Assembly (NCBI RefSeq): GCF_943846705.1
Contig: NZ_OX044366.1
Coordinates: forward strand, 992,001 to 1,056,000
Direction of reading: 5' to 3'
From: an uncultured Pseudomonas sp.
Lineage (GTDB): Bacteria > Pseudomonadota > Gammaproteobacteria > Pseudomonadales > Pseudomonadaceae
DNA length: 64,000 bases
The translations under genes were made by a program, and so were the position numbers. The notes below the pieces were generated by a model. That model was not told the origin of the DNA, searched no databases, and was given only the letters and a program-made list of their open reading frames with translations. Below, one piece after another: positions 1-8,186 of the stretch (its first letter is position 1; the number at the start of each line of letters is the position of its first letter).

Positions 1-622
1 CCGCGCGGCGCACACTGGCCAGCAGCGCCGCTGCGCCGATAAACAACGCGCCAAAGGTCCGGTTCATCAACTGCTGCTGACGGGGCGAGCGCAGCGCACC
101 CAGCACCCGCGCCGCCAGGCCGGTGTAGCCGGCCATGACAATCAGGTCAACGCAGATCATGGTCACGCCCATCACCAGGTACTGACCCAGCAACGGCGCT
201 TGTGGATTGAGAAACTGCGGCAGCACCGCGAGCATAAAGACAATCGCCTTGGGGTTGCTGAAGTTGACCAGAAAACCGCGCAACACCAAGGTCAGCGGCC
301 GGCCGATGGGCCGCTCGGTTTGCGCCGTCATATCACTGGGCAACGCCTGCCACTGGCGATAACCGAGGTACACCAGGTACGCCACGCCGAACCACTTGAT
401 CAGGCTGAAGGCCAGCTCCGACGCCGCCAGAATCGCCCCCACACCGGCCGCCACAATGGCAATCTGCAACGCCAGGCCCAGCTGCAAGCCCAGCGCATTC
501 CAATAGCCGCGCAGAAACCCGTATTGCAGCCCCGCAGACATCGAGGCAATCGCCCCGGCACCTGGCGACAAGCTGATCACCCAACAAGCGACAAAGAACG
601 CAAGCCAGGTTTCGAGAGCCAT
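1..622 (-). CDS. LysE/RhtB family amino-acid exporter (3' end cut by window)
   Basis: The minus-strand frame opens at an ATG at 622 preceded by TTGGAGATTGACGCC, a good ribosome site, and stays open to the window edge, giving about 207 residues. The family is usually 205-210 residues, so only the last few codons and the stop are missing. The protein begins MALETWLAFFVACWVISLSP and has the hydrophobic helix pattern of RhtB/LysE exporters, including the early S-P-G-A-G turn and a mid-protein N-F-x-N-P-K-A. Members export amino acids or related metabolites across the inner membrane; the substrate cannot be told here. It stands alone, with a terminator-like hairpin separating it from the TerC gene upstream. 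Confidence 0.85.
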   Translation of the reverse strand, partial: MALETWLAFFVACWVISLSPGAGAIASMSAGLQYGFLRGYWNALGLQLGLALQIAIVAAGVGAILAASELAFSLIKWFGVAYLVYLGYRQWQALPSDMTAQTERPIGRPLTLVLRGFLVNFSNPKAIVFMLAVLPQFLNPQAPLLGQYLVMGVTMICVDLIVMAGYTGLAARVLGALRSPRQQQLMNRTFGALFIGAAALLASVRRA

Positions 623-651
623 GGCGTCAATCTCCAATTAAAAGCAGGCCA

Positions 652-681
652 GAAAAAGGGGCAGGCCGAAGCCTACCCCTT
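652..681 (-). terminator. Rho-independent terminator after the TerC gene
   Basis: Read on the minus strand there is an 11-bp stem (AAGGGGTAGGC / GCCTGCCCCTT, one G-T pair) with a TTCG loop, followed by five T. It lies 26 bases past the TerC stop and before the LysE-type start. Confidence 0.8.
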
Positions 682-707
682 GTTGTGTTACTCGCCTAGC
701 GGGCGAA

Positions 708-1472
708 TCAGTCCGGCATGTCTTTGCGCAGTTGCACCGGGCCTAGCTCTTCCTTGCGCGCACGGGCGCGGGCGGTGCGCATGCGGATGTTGATGGCCTC
801 AACGGCCAACGAGAAGGCCATGGCGAAGTACACATAACCCTTCGGCACATGCACGTCGAAGGCTTCGGCGATCAGCACGGTGCCGACCACGATCAGGAAC
901 GACAGGGCAAGCATCTTCAAGCTCGGGTGCTTATCGATGAAATCGCTGATGGTGCCTGCCGAGAGCATCATCACGATCACCGAAATGACGATGGCCGCAA
1001 CCATCACGGGCACGTTATCGACCAGGCCGACTGCGGTAATCACCGAGTCCAGCGAGAACACGATGTCGATAATCGCGATCTGCACGATGATCCCCATAAA
1101 GCCGTAGGCCTTGCCGCCGTTGGCCTGCGCTTCTTCTTCGCCTTCCAGGCTATGGAAGATCTCGGCGGTGCTCTTAAACAACAGAAACAGGCCACCAAAG
1201 AACAGGATCAGGTCACGCCCGGAGAAGCCTTCACCGAAGAGGTGAAACAGATCGTTGGTCAGTCGCATCACCCAGCTGATCGACAGCAGCAGCAGAATTC
1301 GCGTGCCCATGGCCAGGGCTAGGCCGAAGAAACGCGCGTTGGGTTGCTGATGCTTTGGCAGGCGGCTGACCAGGATCGAGATAAAGATGATGTTGTCGAT
1401 GCCAAGGACAATTTCCAGGGCAGTCAGGGTCAGAAATGCGACCCAGATTTCAGGGTTGCTCAGCCATTCCAT
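708..1472 (-). CDS. TerC/YgaP-type integral membrane protein
   Basis: A 254-residue polytopic membrane protein with about seven helices. The start MEWLSNPEIWVAFLTLTALE and the early ALEIVLGIDNIIF, with the paired later DIVFSLDSVITA, are the acidic in-membrane motifs typical of TerC proteins, which are linked to metal (Mn) export and tellurite resistance. The exact substrate is not evident. It starts 5 bases after the stop of the MscS-like gene, so it is probably the last gene of the yheS-mscS-terC operon and is followed by a terminator. The C-terminus ends in a short basic and acidic cytoplasmic tail. Confidence 0.85.
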   Translation of the reverse strand: MEWLSNPEIWVAFLTLTALEIVLGIDNIIFISILVSRLPKHQQPNARFFGLALAMGTRILLLLSISWVMRLTNDLFHLFGEGFSGRDLILFFGGLFLLFKSTAEIFHSLEGEEEAQANGGKAYGFMGIIVQIAIIDIVFSLDSVITAVGLVDNVPVMVAAIVISVIVMMLSAGTISDFIDKHPSLKMLALSFLIVVGTVLIAEAFDVHVPKGYVYFAMAFSLAVEAINIRMRTARARARKEELGPVQLRKDMPD

Positions 1473-1477
1473 AGGAA

Positions 1478-2065
1478 TCAGATCTCGCTAGTACGTTCAG
1501 GGGGGAGTTGGCCGTTGCGCCAGCGGCGCACGGCTTTTTGGAAAAATAGACTATTGGGGATCTGCACCCAAGCGCCGGGCGCATCGCCAGTGACGTCTTC
1601 CAGGGTGGTGTAGAACAGGTTGATCGCAATCACCCGGCCGCGCACCCCGTGCTTGTCGGCGCTTTCCAGCACTTCGACACAATCACCGATGCGAAACGGC
1701 CCCATGGCGAAGATCAGCAGCGCGCAGAACATATTGGACAGCACGCTCCAGATCGCGAAAAAGGCAATCGCGGCCACGGCGGCAAAACCGGTCAGTGCAG
1801 TCCACAGCACCTGTGCCGAAACGCCTAGGCGCTCCAGCACCAGCATAAAAGCACTGCCCAGAATCAACCAGCGCAGTAAGCCGCGCAGCGGCATAAGCAA
1901 CTCTGCCGGCAGCTGTGGGTAGCGGTTACCGAGCCGGGTGATACCGCGAGTGAGAATGCGCTGAACCAGCCAGGCCAGCAGCAAAATCAGTATGATCTGC
2001 CCGGCCCTGAGCAACGGTTCGCGCCAGGCCAGCAGCCACTCCAGCGTTGGCAGGGTGATGCTCAA
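1478..2065 (-). CDS. Small MscS-family mechanosensitive channel protein
   Basis: A 195-residue protein with three N-terminal helices (about residues 18-37, 62-82, 88-118) followed by a short MscS beta domain (GPFRIGDCVEV, then the typical I-P-N-S). This is a minimal MscS-like channel, shorter than E. coli MscS (286), and it lacks most of the cytoplasmic cage. It probably gates in response to membrane tension. The start is a TTG at 2065 that overlaps the stop of the upstream ABC-F gene as TTGA, which suggests translational coupling. Identification rests on the pore helix and beta motif; the exact ion or osmolyte role is inferred from the family. Confidence 0.8.
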   Translation of the reverse strand: MSITLPTLEWLLAWREPLLRAGQIILILLLAWLVQRILTRGITRLGNRYPQLPAELLMPLRGLLRWLILGSAFMLVLERLGVSAQVLWTALTGFAAVAAIAFFAIWSVLSNMFCALLIFAMGPFRIGDCVEVLESADKHGVRGRVIAINLFYTTLEDVTGDAPGAWVQIPNSLFFQKAVRRWRNGQLPPERTSEI

Positions 2066-3972
2066 CTGGCGGCCTCCAGTTCGGCCTGCAAGCTTTCGAG
2101 GGTTTCCAGCGCCGCCATCCAGCGCTCTTCCAGATCGGCTTCGCGGACTTTCAGCGCGGCCTGTTCGGCCAATGCCTCACGTAGTTGGTCTTTCTGTGCC
2201 GCTTCGTAAATCTCGCTGCTACCCAGGCGAGCCTCGACGGCCGCGAGCTTGCTATGCAGTTGGCCCAGCTCTTTTTCCAACTTGTCGGCCTCGCGCTTGT
2301 GCGGGGCCAATTGCTGGCGCAGAGCGGCAGCGGCCTGGCGCTGCACACGCTTGTCGGCTTTGTCTGGGGCGCTCTCACCGCCGCTCGTCGGTGCCTGCCG
2401 CGTGCGGTAGTCCACCAGCCAGCGGGCGTAGTCCTCCAAGTCACCGTCGAACGGCTGAACCTGGCCGTCGGCAACCAACAGAAATTCATCGGTGGTGCTT
2501 TTCAGCAAATGCCGGTCGTGGGAGACCACCACCACGGCGCCGCTGAACTCCTGCAAGGCCATGGTCAGCGCCAGGCGCATTTCCAGGTCGAGGTGGTTGG
2601 TCGGCTCATCGAGCAGCAGCAGGTTGGGCTTGCCCCAGGCAATCAACGCCAGGGCCAGACGGGCTTTTTCGCCACCGGAGAAATTTAACACCGGCTCATC
2701 GCAGCGCGGGCCACGGAAGTCGAAACCACCAAGGAAGTCGCGCAAGGTCTGCTCGCGCTCGGTCGGGGCCAGGCGCTGGAAGTGCAACAGCGGACTGGCC
2801 TTGTCATCCAGGGCATCGAGCTGATGCTGGGCAAAGTAGCCGACCACCAGGTTCTCGCCGCGCTGCAAGCGGCCGCTAATCGGCTGCAGCTCGTTCGACA
2901 GGTTTTTGATCAGGGTCGACTTACCCGCCCCGTTCGGTCCGAGCAAGCCAATACGCGCGCCGGGCGCCAGGTTCAGTTTGACCTTCTCCAGCACCACTTT
3001 ATCGCCGTAACCGAGGCGACCTTCGCTCAGGTCCAGCAGCGGGCTGGAAATCTTGTCGGCTTCACGGAAGCTGAAATCAAACGGCGAGTCGACATGCGCC
3101 GCCGACAACTCTTCCATGCGTTCCAGTGCCTTGATTCGGCTCTGCGCCTGACGCGCCTTGGTGGCTTGGGCCTTAAAGCGGGCGATGTACTTTTCCATGT
3201 GCGCGCGCTGCACTTGCTGCTTCTCGTACGCCTGTTGCTGCTGGGCCAGGCGTTCGGCACGGGTGCGTTCAAACGCCGAATAGCCGCCGCGATACAGGGT
3301 CAGCTTCTGCTGATCGAGGTGGGCCACATGATCCACCACCGCATCGAGGAAATCGCGGTCATGGGAAATCAGCAGCAAGGTGCCGGGGTAGCTTTTCAGC
3401 CAACCTTCAAGCCACAGGATCGCGTCGAGGTCGAGGTGGTTGGTCGGCTCATCGAGCAGCAACAGATCGGACGGGCACATCAGCGCCTGCGCGAGGTTCA
3501 GGCGCATGCGCCAGCCACCGGAGAAATCGCCAACGCGGCGGTCCATCTGTGCACTGTCAAAGCCCAGGCCGGCGAGCAGCTTGCGCGCACGGGCATCGGC
3601 GCTGTAGCCGTCGAGGGTATCCAGCTCGGTGTGCAACCGCGCCACCGCCGCGCCGTCATGCGCGGCTTCGGCCACGGCCAAGTCAGCTTGCACTCGACGC
3701 AGGTGCACATCGCCGTCGAGCACGTAATCCACCGCCTGGCGTTCGACCGCGTCGATCTCCTGGCGCATGTGGGCCACGCGCCAGTCGGCGGGAATCAGGC
3801 AATCGCCCGCGTCCGCACTCAGCTCGCCACGAAACAGGGCAAACAGGCTGGATTTGCCGGCACCATTGGCGCCGATCAGGCCGGCTTTGTGGCCGGGGTG
3901 CAGGGTCATCTCGGCATCTTCTAGCAGACGCTGAGGGCCACGCTGTAAAGTCAGGTTCAGGAGTCGGATCAT
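2062..3972 (-). CDS. yheS: ABC-F ATPase, YheS type
   Basis: A 636-residue soluble ATPase with two ABC domains in tandem and no membrane segments. Walker A motifs are GANGAGKSS (N-terminal) and GPNGAGKST; signatures are DFSGGWRMRL and NFSGGEKARL; both Walker B/H-loop regions read LLLLDEPTNHLDLD/E. The linker is rich in Q, A and basic residues, and a charged coiled coil closes the C-terminus. Length and sequence match E. coli YheS (637). ABC-F proteins act on ribosomes; YheS is associated with relief of stalled nascent chains. The frame stays open upstream to 4269, but MIRLLNLTLQ at 3972 matches the family start and the extension is low-quality sequence antisense to the next gene. Confidence 0.93.
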   Translation of the reverse strand: MIRLLNLTLQRGPQRLLEDAEMTLHPGHKAGLIGANGAGKSSLFALFRGELSADAGDCLIPADWRVAHMRQEIDAVERQAVDYVLDGDVHLRRVQADLAVAEAAHDGAAVARLHTELDTLDGYSADARARKLLAGLGFDSAQMDRRVGDFSGGWRMRLNLAQALMCPSDLLLLDEPTNHLDLDAILWLEGWLKSYPGTLLLISHDRDFLDAVVDHVAHLDQQKLTLYRGGYSAFERTRAERLAQQQQAYEKQQVQRAHMEKYIARFKAQATKARQAQSRIKALERMEELSAAHVDSPFDFSFREADKISSPLLDLSEGRLGYGDKVVLEKVKLNLAPGARIGLLGPNGAGKSTLIKNLSNELQPISGRLQRGENLVVGYFAQHQLDALDDKASPLLHFQRLAPTEREQTLRDFLGGFDFRGPRCDEPVLNFSGGEKARLALALIAWGKPNLLLLDEPTNHLDLEMRLALTMALQEFSGAVVVVSHDRHLLKSTTDEFLLVADGQVQPFDGDLEDYARWLVDYRTRQAPTSGGESAPDKADKRVQRQAAAALRQQLAPHKREADKLEKELGQLHSKLAAVEARLGSSEIYEAAQKDQLREALAEQAALKVREADLEERWMAALETLESLQAELEAAS

Positions 3973-4022
3973 AATGGCGGCGGAGTCTACCAGAGTCCCC
4001 CTTGAGAAATCCGGAAAGCACC

Positions 4023-4487
4023 ATGCCCACTGATCTGTGGCGATTCGCCGAAACGCTTTATCAACGCCCGGGCGTCGAAGCCGCGTGCCTGCAACTGCAA
4101 GCCCAGGGGGCAGATGTGTGCCTGTTGCTCTGCGGCGCGTGGCTGGAAACGCGGCAGATACCCTGTGACGAAGAACGTACCGCGGCCTTGCGCATCCTGG
4201 CGCAGCCCTGGCAACAGCAAGTAGTCCTGCCGCTGCGCAATTTGCGGCAAAGCTGGCGTGAGGCCGCACAGGGCGATCAGGCGCTGGCGACGCTACGTGA
4301 ACACATCAAACGACTGGAACTGAATGCCGAGCGCCAGCAGCTAGAGCGCCTGGCGGCGTGCACGCAACACTGGCCGAGTAATACGGCGAACGCGCCACCG
4401 AACTGGCTGCAAAGCCTCGCGCCTGAGCTGGCCAGCCGCGAGGCCCTGCAAACGCTGCACAGCGCAGCGGCGCAACTTAGCGCTTAA
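4023..4487 (+). CDS. TIGR02444 family conserved protein
   Basis: A 154-residue protein beginning MPTDLWRFAETLYQRPGVEA, with the conserved ACLQLQAQGADVCLLLC segment of the Pseudomonas TIGR02444 family. Function is unknown; it looks soluble and helical. An upstream in-frame TTG at 4002 is possible, but the ATG at 4023 has GGAAAG nearby and fits the family. It diverges from yheS, with only about 50 bases between starts, and its 3' end overlaps the algP stop by 4 bases in convergent orientation. Confidence 0.8.
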   Translation: MPTDLWRFAETLYQRPGVEAACLQLQAQGADVCLLLCGAWLETRQIPCDEERTAALRILAQPWQQQVVLPLRNLRQSWREAAQGDQALATLREHIKRLELNAERQQLERLAACTQHWPSNTANAPPNWLQSLAPELASREALQTLHSAAAQLSA

Positions 4488-5356
4488 TCCGCGCTTGGTG
4501 GCGTGCCGCCAGTGCTCGCGGCAGGCGCCGCCGCTTCGGCAACCGGCGCATTGACAACGGCCGGTTTAACTGCAGTTTTTCTAGCCGCTGGCTTGGCTGG
4601 GGCTTTTTTCACAGCGGGCTTCGCTACAGCCTGGCTGACTGGCTTAGCCGTTGCGACCTTCTTCACCGCAGGCTTTGCGACGGCCTTAGATGCAGCCGGC
4701 TTGCTGGCGGCAGGCTTGGCACTGCTCGCCGCTGCAGGCTTTTTCGCTGCCGCTTTGGTCGGTGCCTTGGCCGCTGGTTTGGCCACCTTGGCAGGCGCTC
4801 TTGCAGCGGGTTTGGCGGGTGCTTTGGCCACCGCAGTGACCGCCTTGCTGGCCGGCTTGGCGGCAGCTTTTCTGGCCGCAGGCTTGGCTGGGGCTTTAGG
4901 CGGCGCAGGCTTAACCGCCGTTTTGGCGGCAGCCGCCTTGGCCGAGCGGCTGTCCAGCGCTTTGTTAACGGCCTCTTTGACCTTGCCGACGCCCTGCGCC
5001 AATTTCAGACTTTCCTGAGCGTCACGCTTTAGCCCGGCAATATAGCTGCGAGTTTCGCTCTGGCGGTCTTTGAGAATGTCGAGCAACTGCTCCAGCTCGG
5101 CCACGGCCTCTTTACCTTTGGCCTGGGTTTTGGCCTTACCAGCGACGGCTGCATCCTGCATTTTGCTGCGGGCTTTGTGCAGTTTTTCCTGGGTCTTGCC
5201 ACGTTGCTTTTCCAGCTTGGCGAGGAGCTTTTCGGCATCAACCAAGGCGCGCGTGCAGGCATCTTCGAGATGCTCAAGCAGGCTGCTGGAAAGTTGCTGT
5301 AACAGGTGCAGCGGCGTACTCACTGATTTCTTCTTTGCATTCTTTGTGGCCGACAT
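4484..5356 (-). CDS. algP: AlgP (AlgR3), histone H1-like alginate regulator
   Basis: A 290-residue protein in two parts. Residues 1-115 form a charged helical domain (TPLHLLQQLSSSLLEHLEDA, then many K/E heptads). From about residue 120 to the end it is a low-complexity tail of KPAA-like repeats (A-K-P-A, K-A-P-A-K), the hallmark of AlgP, a DNA-binding positive regulator of mucoidy in P. aeruginosa. The start at MSATKNAKKK is chosen over an upstream frame extension because it matches AlgP. The repeat tail is shorter and less regular than I remember for PAO1. Such repeats are prone to length change by slippage. Confidence 0.93.
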   Translation of the reverse strand: MSATKNAKKKSVSTPLHLLQQLSSSLLEHLEDACTRALVDAEKLLAKLEKQRGKTQEKLHKARSKMQDAAVAGKAKTQAKGKEAVAELEQLLDILKDRQSETRSYIAGLKRDAQESLKLAQGVGKVKEAVNKALDSRSAKAAAAKTAVKPAPPKAPAKPAARKAAAKPASKAVTAVAKAPAKPAARAPAKVAKPAAKAPTKAAAKKPAAASSAKPAASKPAASKAVAKPAVKKVATAKPVSQAVAKPAVKKAPAKPAARKTAVKPAVVNAPVAEAAAPAASTGGTPPSAD

Positions 5357-5480
5357 GACGCGCCTCCAGGCGGGTGAAGATGGCGTCATACTAGACCGCC
5401 TTTTACTCGCCTTGCCACCTCACACATTGAGCGCACGGGCCGAGCTGGCATAATCGTGCCCCCTTCGCCGGAGTACGCTC

Positions 5481-6125
5481 ATGCCACGCTTCACCTTGCT
5501 ACTACTCTGTTTGCTCGCCCCCTTCGTTCAAGCGCAAGAGCAGGCGCATGACCTGGCTTACAGTCTGGGGGTAAAACTCGGTGAGCGGCTGCGCGACGAG
5601 GTGCCTGATCTGGAACTGCAAGCCCTACTCGATGGTTTGCGTCAGGCCTATCGCAATCAACCACTGGCACTGGATGCCACGCGCATTGAACACCTGCTGG
5701 CCGAACACGAAACACAGCTCGCCAACGCACCGGAGGCAACCGAAAAAGCCAAGACTGCAGAGCAACGCTTTCTCGCCGCCGAGAAAGCCAAAACCGGCGT
5801 TCGTGTGCTGCAGGATGGTGTGTTGATGCAGGAGCTACGCCCCGGCAACGGTCATAAGCCCGGCCCGACAGACCGTATTCAGGTGCGTTATGTCGGATTT
5901 CTCGCAGATGGCAGTCAGTTCGACGAAAGTCAGACCGCCCAGTGGTTTCGCCTAGACAGCGTCATCGCTGGCTGGCGCAGTGCGCTGCAGCACATGCCGG
6001 TGGGCGCGCAATGGCGCGTAGTCATTCCATCAGCGCAGGCGTATGGCGAAGAAGGTGCGGGGGATTTGATTCCACCCTACTCGCCCCTGGTGTTCGAGCT
6101 GGAGTTGCTCGACACCAAGGCGTAG
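5481..6125 (+). CDS. Periplasmic FKBP-type peptidyl-prolyl isomerase
   Basis: A 214-residue precursor with a clear signal peptide (MPRFTLLLLCLLAPFVQAQE). A helical dimerisation region follows (about 25-95) and a C-terminal FKBP domain (about 110-212) with the typical V-x-Y-V-G-F-x-x-D-G, F-D and G-W. It should catalyse proline isomerisation during folding of exported proteins. It diverges from algP and converges on algQ, 12 bases apart, the same arrangement recalled for PA5254 between algP and algQ. No lipobox is seen. Confidence 0.9.
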   Translation: MPRFTLLLLCLLAPFVQAQEQAHDLAYSLGVKLGERLRDEVPDLELQALLDGLRQAYRNQPLALDATRIEHLLAEHETQLANAPEATEKAKTAEQRFLAAEKAKTGVRVLQDGVLMQELRPGNGHKPGPTDRIQVRYVGFLADGSQFDESQTAQWFRLDSVIAGWRSALQHMPVGAQWRVVIPSAQAYGEEGAGDLIPPYSPLVFELELLDTKA

Positions 6126-6137
6126 CGAGCCAGTGCC

Positions 6138-6605
6138 TCAGAGAGCAGGCGAAGCCTGTTCCTGATGGGCGTTATGCAGGACTTCGATTAGGCAGTCTTC
6201 CAGCTCGAAACGCTCGTGCAACAACTGGCCCAGACGTTTCAATTCATCGAGCAACGAAGCCGAATCATTGCAGTCGCCAGCGTCACAGCGATCATTGAAG
6301 GCCAGCGCCGCTTCGGTGATCACCTCAATGCGCGGATAGATTTTCTTGGCCAGATCCAGACCACGCTGATCACCAAATGCCTTGGCTTCGCTGGTCAACT
6401 GCTCGTAGACCTCGAAGTGCCCAGCCGACACATAGTCGACAAGAATCTCGCAGAAGTGCTGCAAGGCATCGGCACTCGGCGCTTGCGCTGAGCCGGTAAG
6501 GGCTGCGTAAGCATCCACCAGTTCCTTGCGCTCTTGCAGCCAGCGGTCAATCAGCAGGTGAACTCCACCCCAGCGTTCCTGTGCGTTCTGACAACTCTCG
6601 AGCAT
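6138..6605 (-). CDS. algQ: AlgQ (Rsd family), anti-sigma-70 regulator
   Basis: A 155-residue helical protein (MLESCQNAQERWGGVHLLID) matching AlgQ of P. aeruginosa and E. coli Rsd, which bind the housekeeping sigma factor and shift RNA polymerase use; AlgQ is needed for alginate and siderophore expression. The W-L-Q-E-R-K-E-L-V and F-C-E-I-L-V-D-Y-V-S-A-G-H-F-E segments are typical. The start at 6605 follows AGAGGTCATC and is preferred to an upstream in-frame codon at 6650. In PAO1 the next gene upstream is dsbH, which is not present here. Confidence 0.92.
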   Translation of the reverse strand: MLESCQNAQERWGGVHLLIDRWLQERKELVDAYAALTGSAQAPSADALQHFCEILVDYVSAGHFEVYEQLTSEAKAFGDQRGLDLAKKIYPRIEVITEAALAFNDRCDAGDCNDSASLLDELKRLGQLLHERFELEDCLIEVLHNAHQEQASPAL

Positions 6606-6935
6606 GATGACCTCTACTTCCCTATTACTATTAGTGTTGTTCGCCTGCACCGAGACAGTTTCTTGTCAGTCGGAGCAAGGTCTGGGAAGACAGCCGTGAA
6701 ACGGCAAGTTTCCGGCGGTACTGCAGGCCAGACTATTCCCGCAGGCCCAAGCCTTCAAGGCAGCACCGGAGATAATTTCATACAAGCGTTTAACCGGCGC
6801 TCGCTCAACTTCCTCAGTCATTGCGGGCTTATAAACGCTCAAAAAGACCTGGCCGACAGCCCCGCCCACGATGTCATCGGCAGTGCCAGGCAAACCATCA
6901 ACACCGCCCGCATCAGGCCTCAGCAAACAACTCGA
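6606..6935. other. Intergenic region between hemY and algQ; no confident gene
   Basis: Some 330 bases without a convincing gene. It should hold the algQ promoter. Two weak minus-strand readings exist. One is an 86-residue frame (6666-6926, TTG start) ending in a Cys-rich stretch. The other is a 24-codon frame from an ATG at 6913, just after GAGG and the hemY stop, that reads like a signal peptide (MRAVLMVCLALPMTSWAG) and then stops. They could be pieces of one frameshifted small exported protein or chance. The position corresponds to dsbH in PAO1, but neither reading resembles DsbB/DsbH. Confidence 0.4.
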
Positions 6936-8186
6936 TCAGCTCGCTGCGGGTAACGCCGACGCACACAAGCGCGAGTCAAGCAGGCGCAGGCCTTCCTGAT
7001 ACAGGTTGTTACTGCGTTCCAGATCACCCAATTGCGCTTGCAGGCGCGCTAGTTCGGTGCAGGTTTCCGGGTGACGCTCGAATGTCAGGCTGCTTTCCAG
7101 GTAATCCTGAGCCTTGCCCCACAACTGGCTATGCAGGCATAGCCGCCCCAGCGTCAGGAGCAGACCGGCATCATCAGGATGCTGCTTCAACCAGCCCTCA
7201 GCCGCCTGCAACTGCCGGCTCAGATCACGCCCACGCAGCAAGCCGTAGAGTCGCACCAGGGCCGTGTCGTAATGCTGCTTGAGGAACGGCCGCAGCAGCT
7301 CTTCCGCCTCATGCTCGGCACCCAACTGGCGCAATTGCTCGGCATACACGGCCACCAGTTCAGGCTGCTTATGCTGCGCGGCTGGCATCGCCTGCCAGGC
7401 CTGTTGCAGCAAGACCAGAGCAGTTTGTGTATCACCACCTAGCGGCTGCCCAGCCTGCAACAAGCGTCCACGCCAGGCCTGGCTCTCCAGCTCACTTAGT
7501 TCGGCATTTCCCAGGGATTTTTCCTTGCGTAGATCCGGTAACAGCCCGAGCAAGGCTGACCAGTCTTCGGTCTGCAGATAGAGCTGCTGTAACTGTTGCA
7601 ACACCAGATGATGGTGCGGATGGCGCGCGCGCATGACCTGTAACGTATCCAGCGCCGCTTCGCTCTGGCCGCGCGCCTGCTGCAACTCGGCATGTAACAA
7701 CGCAATCGCCAGCTCCGCTTGCGGCTGACGATCAAGGGCTTGCTCAAGCAAACCATCGCTGTCCTCGTATTGCCCCAATTGGTGCGCCGCACGGGCAGCA
7801 CCCAAGTAATAACTCAGCGGCTGCGGCGAATGCTTTGCCGCCTGCGTCAGGTGACGTAGGGCGCGCGCCCAGCGACCTTCAGCCAGCTCGAGAAAGCCCT
7901 GCTCGGATGCCTGGCGGACACGGCGACGGCTGTGTAAGCGTGACCACGGGTTGAGCAGACCGCCGGAGGTCACCAGCAACCTGACACTCAAGCGCACCAG
8001 GTAGACCAGTAACCAGAGGGCCAGCAGCAAGGCAACGAACGCCCATAGACTGGATTCATAGCGAAACCCCTGGAAGGCAAATAGCACATAGCCTTTATGC
8101 TCGGCCAACGGCAGGCCGAACAACACTAGGCTGGCAACGCCGGCGACAACCGCCAAGATCAGCAGCAACCAGTAGATACGCTTCAT
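6936..8186 (-). CDS. hemY: HemY, tetratricopeptide inner-membrane protein of the hem operon
   Basis: A 416-residue protein with two N-terminal membrane helices (about 5-27 and 45-70) and a long cytoplasmic or periplasmic TPR-like helical region. The start MKRIYWLLLILAVVAGVASL and the block L-A-E-G-R-W-A-R-A-L-R-H-L are typical of HemY_N proteins. It is not an enzyme of haem synthesis; it is a conserved passenger of the operon, possibly organising the pathway. Its ATG overlaps the hemX stop as ATGA. It is the last gene of hemCDXY. Confidence 0.92.
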   Translation of the reverse strand: MKRIYWLLLILAVVAGVASLVLFGLPLAEHKGYVLFAFQGFRYESSLWAFVALLLALWLLVYLVRLSVRLLVTSGGLLNPWSRLHSRRRVRQASEQGFLELAEGRWARALRHLTQAAKHSPQPLSYYLGAARAAHQLGQYEDSDGLLEQALDRQPQAELAIALLHAELQQARGQSEAALDTLQVMRARHPHHHLVLQQLQQLYLQTEDWSALLGLLPDLRKEKSLGNAELSELESQAWRGRLLQAGQPLGGDTQTALVLLQQAWQAMPAAQHKQPELVAVYAEQLRQLGAEHEAEELLRPFLKQHYDTALVRLYGLLRGRDLSRQLQAAEGWLKQHPDDAGLLLTLGRLCLHSQLWGKAQDYLESSLTFERHPETCTELARLQAQLGDLERSNNLYQEGLRLLDSRLCASALPAAS

